The position numbers and the translations under genes were made by a program. Shown here in pieces: positions 4,917 to 7,698 of a stretch of DNA of 7,698 nt. The stretch is from positions 1-7,698 of the forward strand of contig DAOWJX010000213.1 of the NCBI GenBank assembly GCA_030640155.1, read 5' to 3'. Under the pieces are notes generated by a model. The model made no database searches. It saw only the letters and a program-made list of their open reading frames with translations, and was not told the origin of the DNA. Each line of letters opens with the position of its first letter. Positions within the stretch are counted from its first letter, which is position 1. This DNA comes from Candidatus Aegiribacteria sp. (lineage in GTDB: Bacteria > Fermentibacterota > Fermentibacteria > Fermentibacterales > JCC-6).

Positions 4917-7087
4917 CTCTTCTAATGATCTTCAGCGTATTGCTTACAGGTAGAATATCCGATTGGGATCATTTTACACATTTCGGTGGAGTCAGTGAAA
5001 TACTTGTTGAAGATTCCCATTTTATTGGGGCAACAAGCGGTGGAGTTATCTTCGGAACGCTTGGAGCCGATACAGTATTCTGGGATTCAACATGGACTTG
5101 TCCTGGGGAACTTTCTCTCAGTGATGTAAGATGCCTTGCCAGGGATGAACCCGGGAATCTATGGATCGGGACTAACGGCGGTGGAATTGATGTGCAACTC
5201 TCATCCGGAGGATTTCAGCATTACGGACAGCTTGAAGGATTACCGATTTCTCTGAAGATTACGTGCATTTTCCCGGACACGACGATCTGGGTCGGTACCA
5301 GTGAAGGGCTCTGCAGCAAGGATCTTGGCTACTTCAATGTCTGGACGATTTTTTCAACCGGTGGCGGACTTCCTTCTGATATCATCAACTGTATCGCCCC
5401 TGTGGATTCCGGACTCATTGTGGGCACTTCAAGTGGTATCGTAATGCTCAGGAAGGATCATTATCCCGGAAGCTCGAGTTCGTGGCTCAGTTTTCCATCC
5501 GCTTCGGAAATTGGAGCTCTCGATCTTCTCGTTACAGGTGACACTGTCTGGGCTGCTTCCCCAACAGGCCTGCATTTTATGACTGCCGGTCAGGAATGGC
5601 AGATTGATGAGACGTATCCTGGTAATTATCCGGTCTCGCTTTCCTATAATGAAGGCGAACTTGCAGTTGGCGGTCAGGGTGATGTCTGCATTTTCGATGG
5701 TTCTATATGGAGAAGAGGAACGTACGGATTGGTAGGACAGATGATTCAGGATATATGCTGGTTATCCACTGACAGCCTCATAATCGCACAGGTGTCAGGA
5801 TTCTCTGAGAACAGAGCATCAGGTAACGGGGTCGCAATCGGCATTCTTGATTCCTGGTACAATACTCGACCAGCAGGGATACTATCCAATGACCTTCTGG
5901 CGGTGGATATTGATTCCAGAGAGGATATCTGGGTAACAAGCAATCACAGGGGAGCCGGAGTTCTGAGCCAGTATGGATGGACTGAGTTCGGATCTCAATT
6001 ACCGAGCAGGCATCAACTGTTCGCTTGTCTGGCGGATCATTCCGGAGGTGTGTTTCTTGCTCCCTGGCATTATGGCGTAACCTGGCTGGACTGGAACGGT
6101 ACACCTCAGAGGGATGACGATGTTCTTATCAACTGGAACATAGAGAACAGCGGTCTTCTGAACAATCAGATAAGAAGCGCTGCGATTTCATCATCCGGAG
6201 AGGTGTGGTTCGCTCAGGAACCGTACTGGGGAACGCCATCCGAACCCAGCGGTGTAGTAAGACTTTCCTGGACACCCGGAGAGGAGACTACCACGTCATG
6301 GAAAACCTTCGATCCATCTAACGGACTTCCATCGGGATATGTAAGGGATATCGCGTCAACACCTTCATCTTCCATAGCCTGGATAGGAACTGAACTGGGA
6401 CTGGTTGAAGGAAACATTCTTACAGGTCAGGTTCTGTATTCCGCAGGTACGCAGCAGGGATTACCATCCGCGGACGTGCAATCGATAGCTCTTTCAAGAA
6501 ACGGAGATCTCTACGTGGGAACAACCGCCGGTCTCGTTATGTTGAAATCAGGAGAAGAAACATTCATGGATGTAGAAGGCGTATCCGGCAATATAAATAT
6601 GCTTTGTTTTGATAATTTATCCTGCCTCTGGGCTGGTTCTTCAGACGGGTTCTATAGGATTTATCCCGATGGAACCGTTGAAGAGTACAATACGCTGAAC
6701 TCACCATTACAATCGCTTGCTGTCAGGAATGCTGTGTGCGATGCGGATAATGGATTGCTCTACCTTGTTACGGACCATGGTCTTTGGAGGCTTCATCTCG
6801 AACAGGGAATGGCCGGCAACATAGAAACAGCAACTGTATATCCCAATCCGTTTGTTCCGGGAGCAGGAGAAGTGCTGGGAATTGCCGGGCTTACAAATAC
6901 AACTCTTGACTTTCATCTGTTTGACCTGAGGGGAGAGCTTGTTTATGAGTCCCTGTCACAGAACAGGGATATGTTCTCATGGGATGGTTATGACATCAGT
7001 GGTGAACCTGTGGCGTCGGGAACATATATTGTACGGATTTCACAGGATGGTGAAAGCAGGTTCTTCAAGCTTGCGATTGTTCGATAA
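4913..7087 (+). CDS. Large beta-propeller protein (Reg_prop-type repeats) with C-terminal FlgD-like/sorting-like domain
   Basis: From ATG 4913 (ATGA overlap, strong GGAGG) the protein has 724 residues. A short hydrophobic N-terminus (about 3-12) may be a signal peptide, though it lacks the usual leading Lys/Arg. Residues about 36-627 hold some 14 blade motifs of the W-I/V-G-T-x-x-G-L/I type seen in two-component-regulator propellers, for example LWIGTNGGGI (83), IWVGTSEGL (125), LIVGTSSGI (168), IWVTSNHRG (339), AWIGTELGL (489), LYVGTTAGL (533) and LWAGSSDGF (572), several preceded by GLPS-x-x-V/I-x-x-I linkers (from 152, 471 and 516). Residues about 641-724 form an Ig-like FlgD/T9SS-sorting-type domain: VYPNPFVPG, then FSWDGYDISGEPVASGTYIV, ending KLAIVR. 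No histidine kinase, Y_Y_Y, HTH or transmembrane anchor follows, unlike classic Reg_prop sensors. It is probably exported (inference). Role unknown; position in the operon suggests a link to the surface glycan. Confidence 0.88.
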   Translation: MTLLMIFSVLLTGRISDWDHFTHFGGVSEILVEDSHFIGATSGGVIFGTLGADTVFWDSTWTCPGELSLSDVRCLARDEPGNLWIGTNGGGIDVQLSSGGFQHYGQLEGLPISLKITCIFPDTTIWVGTSEGLCSKDLGYFNVWTIFSTGGGLPSDIINCIAPVDSGLIVGTSSGIVMLRKDHYPGSSSSWLSFPSASEIGALDLLVTGDTVWAASPTGLHFMTAGQEWQIDETYPGNYPVSLSYNEGELAVGGQGDVCIFDGSIWRRGTYGLVGQMIQDICWLSTDSLIIAQVSGFSENRASGNGVAIGILDSWYNTRPAGILSNDLLAVDIDSREDIWVTSNHRGAGVLSQYGWTEFGSQLPSRHQLFACLADHSGGVFLAPWHYGVTWLDWNGTPQRDDDVLINWNIENSGLLNNQIRSAAISSSGEVWFAQEPYWGTPSEPSGVVRLSWTPGEETTTSWKTFDPSNGLPSGYVRDIASTPSSSIAWIGTELGLVEGNILTGQVLYSAGTQQGLPSADVQSIALSRNGDLYVGTTAGLVMLKSGEETFMDVEGVSGNINMLCFDNLSCLWAGSSDGFYRIYPDGTVEEYNTLNSPLQSLAVRNAVCDADNGLLYLVTDHGLWRLHLEQGMAGNIETATVYPNPFVPGAGEVLGIAGLTNTTLDFHLFDLRGELVYESLSQNRDMFSWDGYDISGEPVASGTYIVRISQDGESRFFKLAIVR
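5018..6793 (+). repeat. Coding repeat region: about 14 propeller blades
   Basis: Diverged protein-level repeats. Blade motifs begin near residues 36, 83, 125, 168, 212, 250, 289, 339, 380, 431, 489, 533, 572 and 616 of the 724-residue protein, 38-58 residues apart and mostly 39-47, which is blade size. The clearest are 2, 3, 4, 8, 11, 12 and 13; blades 6, 7, 9 and 10 are degenerate and assigned partly by spacing. Fourteen would make two seven-bladed propellers. The DNA itself is not visibly repetitive, so the array is old. Confidence 0.7.
6833..7087 (+). other. C-terminal FlgD Ig-like / type IX sorting-like domain of the propeller protein
   Basis: About 84 residues starting VYPNPFVPGAGEVLGI, with HLFDLRGELVYE in the middle, a WDG turn, GEPVASGTYIVRI, and a final FFKLAIVR. 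This order (YPNPF, a beta strand ending in D-x-x-G, WDG-x-D-x-x-G-x-x-V-x-SG-x-Y, hydrophobic last strand) is the signature of FlgD-like domains and of related C-terminal sorting signals in exported proteins of FCB-type bacteria. Which of the two roles it has cannot be told from sequence alone. Confidence 0.75.
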
Positions 7088-7091
7088 ATCC

Positions 7092-7099
7092 GGAAGAGG
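7092..7099 (+). promoter_or_regulatory. Ribosome binding site for the RmlA-like gene
   Basis: GGAAGAGG ends 8 nt before ATG 7108, in the 20-nt gap after the propeller stop, and supports that start. Confidence 0.7.
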
Positions 7100-7107
7100 T
7101 TGATTAC

Positions 7108-7698
7108 ATGAAAGGTGTTGTTCTCGCGGGGGGGCTGGGAACACGGCTCAGACCACTGACCAGTATAACAAACAAGCATCTACTGCCTGTTTATGATCAG
7201 CCTATGATTTTCTACCCCCTTCAAAAGCTTGCAGAAGCGGGGATCAGGGATGTAATGCTGGTTACAGGCGGGAATAGCGCGGGAGATTTTCTTCGGCTCC
7301 TTGGTGATGGGTCGCATTTCGGACTCGATACTCTTAATTACGCCTATCAGACTAGAGAAGGTGGCATAGCGGAGGCGATCGGTCTGACAAAAGCATTTGT
7401 CGGCGGTGATAAATTCGTTGTTATTCTGGGTGACAATATCCTTGAGGATTCGCTTGAGCCATATGTGGAGACGTTCCGGAAGCAGGAGAATGGAGCGAGA
7501 ATACTGTTGAAGGAAGTGAGCAATCCGAGAGATTACGGAGTAGCTGAGATCGAGGGAGATAGAATTATATCAATAGTAGAAAAACCTGAATGCCCAAGAA
7601 GCAGTTATGCCGTTATTGGTGTATACATGTACGATGATTATGCGTTTGAAGTTATTGATGCTCTTCAGCCTTCTGCGAGGGGAGAACTTGAGGTTACC
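7108..7698 (+). CDS. Sugar-1-phosphate nucleotidyltransferase, RmlA-like (3'-truncated, first 197 residues)
   Basis: The frame runs open to the window end, giving 197 residues of a protein whose short-form relatives are about 240 long. Visible: AGGLGTRLRPLT (7-18), the nucleotide-binding loop; KHLLPVYDQPMIFYPL (23-38); LLGDGSHFG (64-72); GGIAEAI (85-91); LGDNI (107-111), with Asp109 the expected metal ligand; YGVAEIEG (143-150); VEKP (157-160); and GELEVT at the cut. These match glucose-1-phosphate thymidylyltransferases, which make dTDP-glucose, the precursor of dTDP-rhamnose and other deoxy sugars. Related enzymes accept other sugars or nucleotides, so the substrate is not certain. The pattern TGGNSAGDFLRLLGDGS with KHLLP rather than KQLLP is closer to the short branch than to classical 290-residue RmlA. 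The gene starts 20 nt after the propeller stop with a good ribosome site; rmlB/C/D, if present, would lie beyond the window. Confidence 0.88.
   Translation, partial: MKGVVLAGGLGTRLRPLTSITNKHLLPVYDQPMIFYPLQKLAEAGIRDVMLVTGGNSAGDFLRLLGDGSHFGLDTLNYAYQTREGGIAEAIGLTKAFVGGDKFVVILGDNILEDSLEPYVETFRKQENGARILLKEVSNPRDYGVAEIEGDRIISIVEKPECPRSSYAVIGVYMYDDYAFEVIDALQPSARGELEVT

Noticed and set aside
5778..6104. 108-residue minus-strand open frame within the propeller gene
   Set aside because: No domain or ribosome site seen and entirely opposite a coding sequence with clear repeats.

Overview
The window is one unbroken plus-strand run of seven tightly packed genes. The first is cut at its 5' end and the last at its 3' end. 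The content is that of a bacterial surface-polysaccharide locus: a GT4-type glycosyltransferase (partial), a Wzx/MOP-type lipid-linked oligosaccharide flippase, a GT2 glycosyltransferase, a MurB (UDP-N-acetylenolpyruvoylglucosamine reductase), an Rmd-like extended SDR probably acting on a GDP-sugar, a large beta-propeller protein with a C-terminal FlgD-like/sorting-like domain, and an RmlA-like sugar-1-phosphate nucleotidyltransferase (partial).

Layout: GT4 (1-666); flippase (686-2107); GT2 (2104-3045); murB (3042-3962, GTG start); rmd-like (3966-4916); propeller (4913-7087); RmlA-like (7108-7698+). Three junctions are 4-nt start/stop overlaps (ATGA, GTGA, ATGA) and the other three gaps are 19, 3 and 20 nt. 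No junction has room for a promoter or terminator, so the set reads as a single operon with translational coupling. No stretch over 300 bases lacks a gene, and I saw no RNA gene, mobile element, CRISPR array or attachment site.

Working model (inference): the nucleotidyltransferase and the Rmd-like enzyme supply activated deoxy sugars, the GT4 and GT2 enzymes assemble a lipid-linked repeat unit, and the flippase exports it. The two members that do not fit this textbook set are the ones of interest. One is a lone murB, an essential peptidoglycan gene normally found with murC/ddl/ftsQ. The other is a 724-residue protein with about 14 propeller blades, which would build two seven-bladed propellers, followed by a domain typical of exported proteins.

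Organism: a Gram-negative-type bacterium of moderate GC. The YPNPF-type C-terminal domain is common in the FCB group and nearby candidate phyla (for example Fermentibacteria, Cloacimonadota, WOR-3, Eisenbacteria-like lineages). Clear purine-rich Shine-Dalgarno sites argue against typical Bacteroidota, which use them little. The phylum assignment is a guess from these two traits only.
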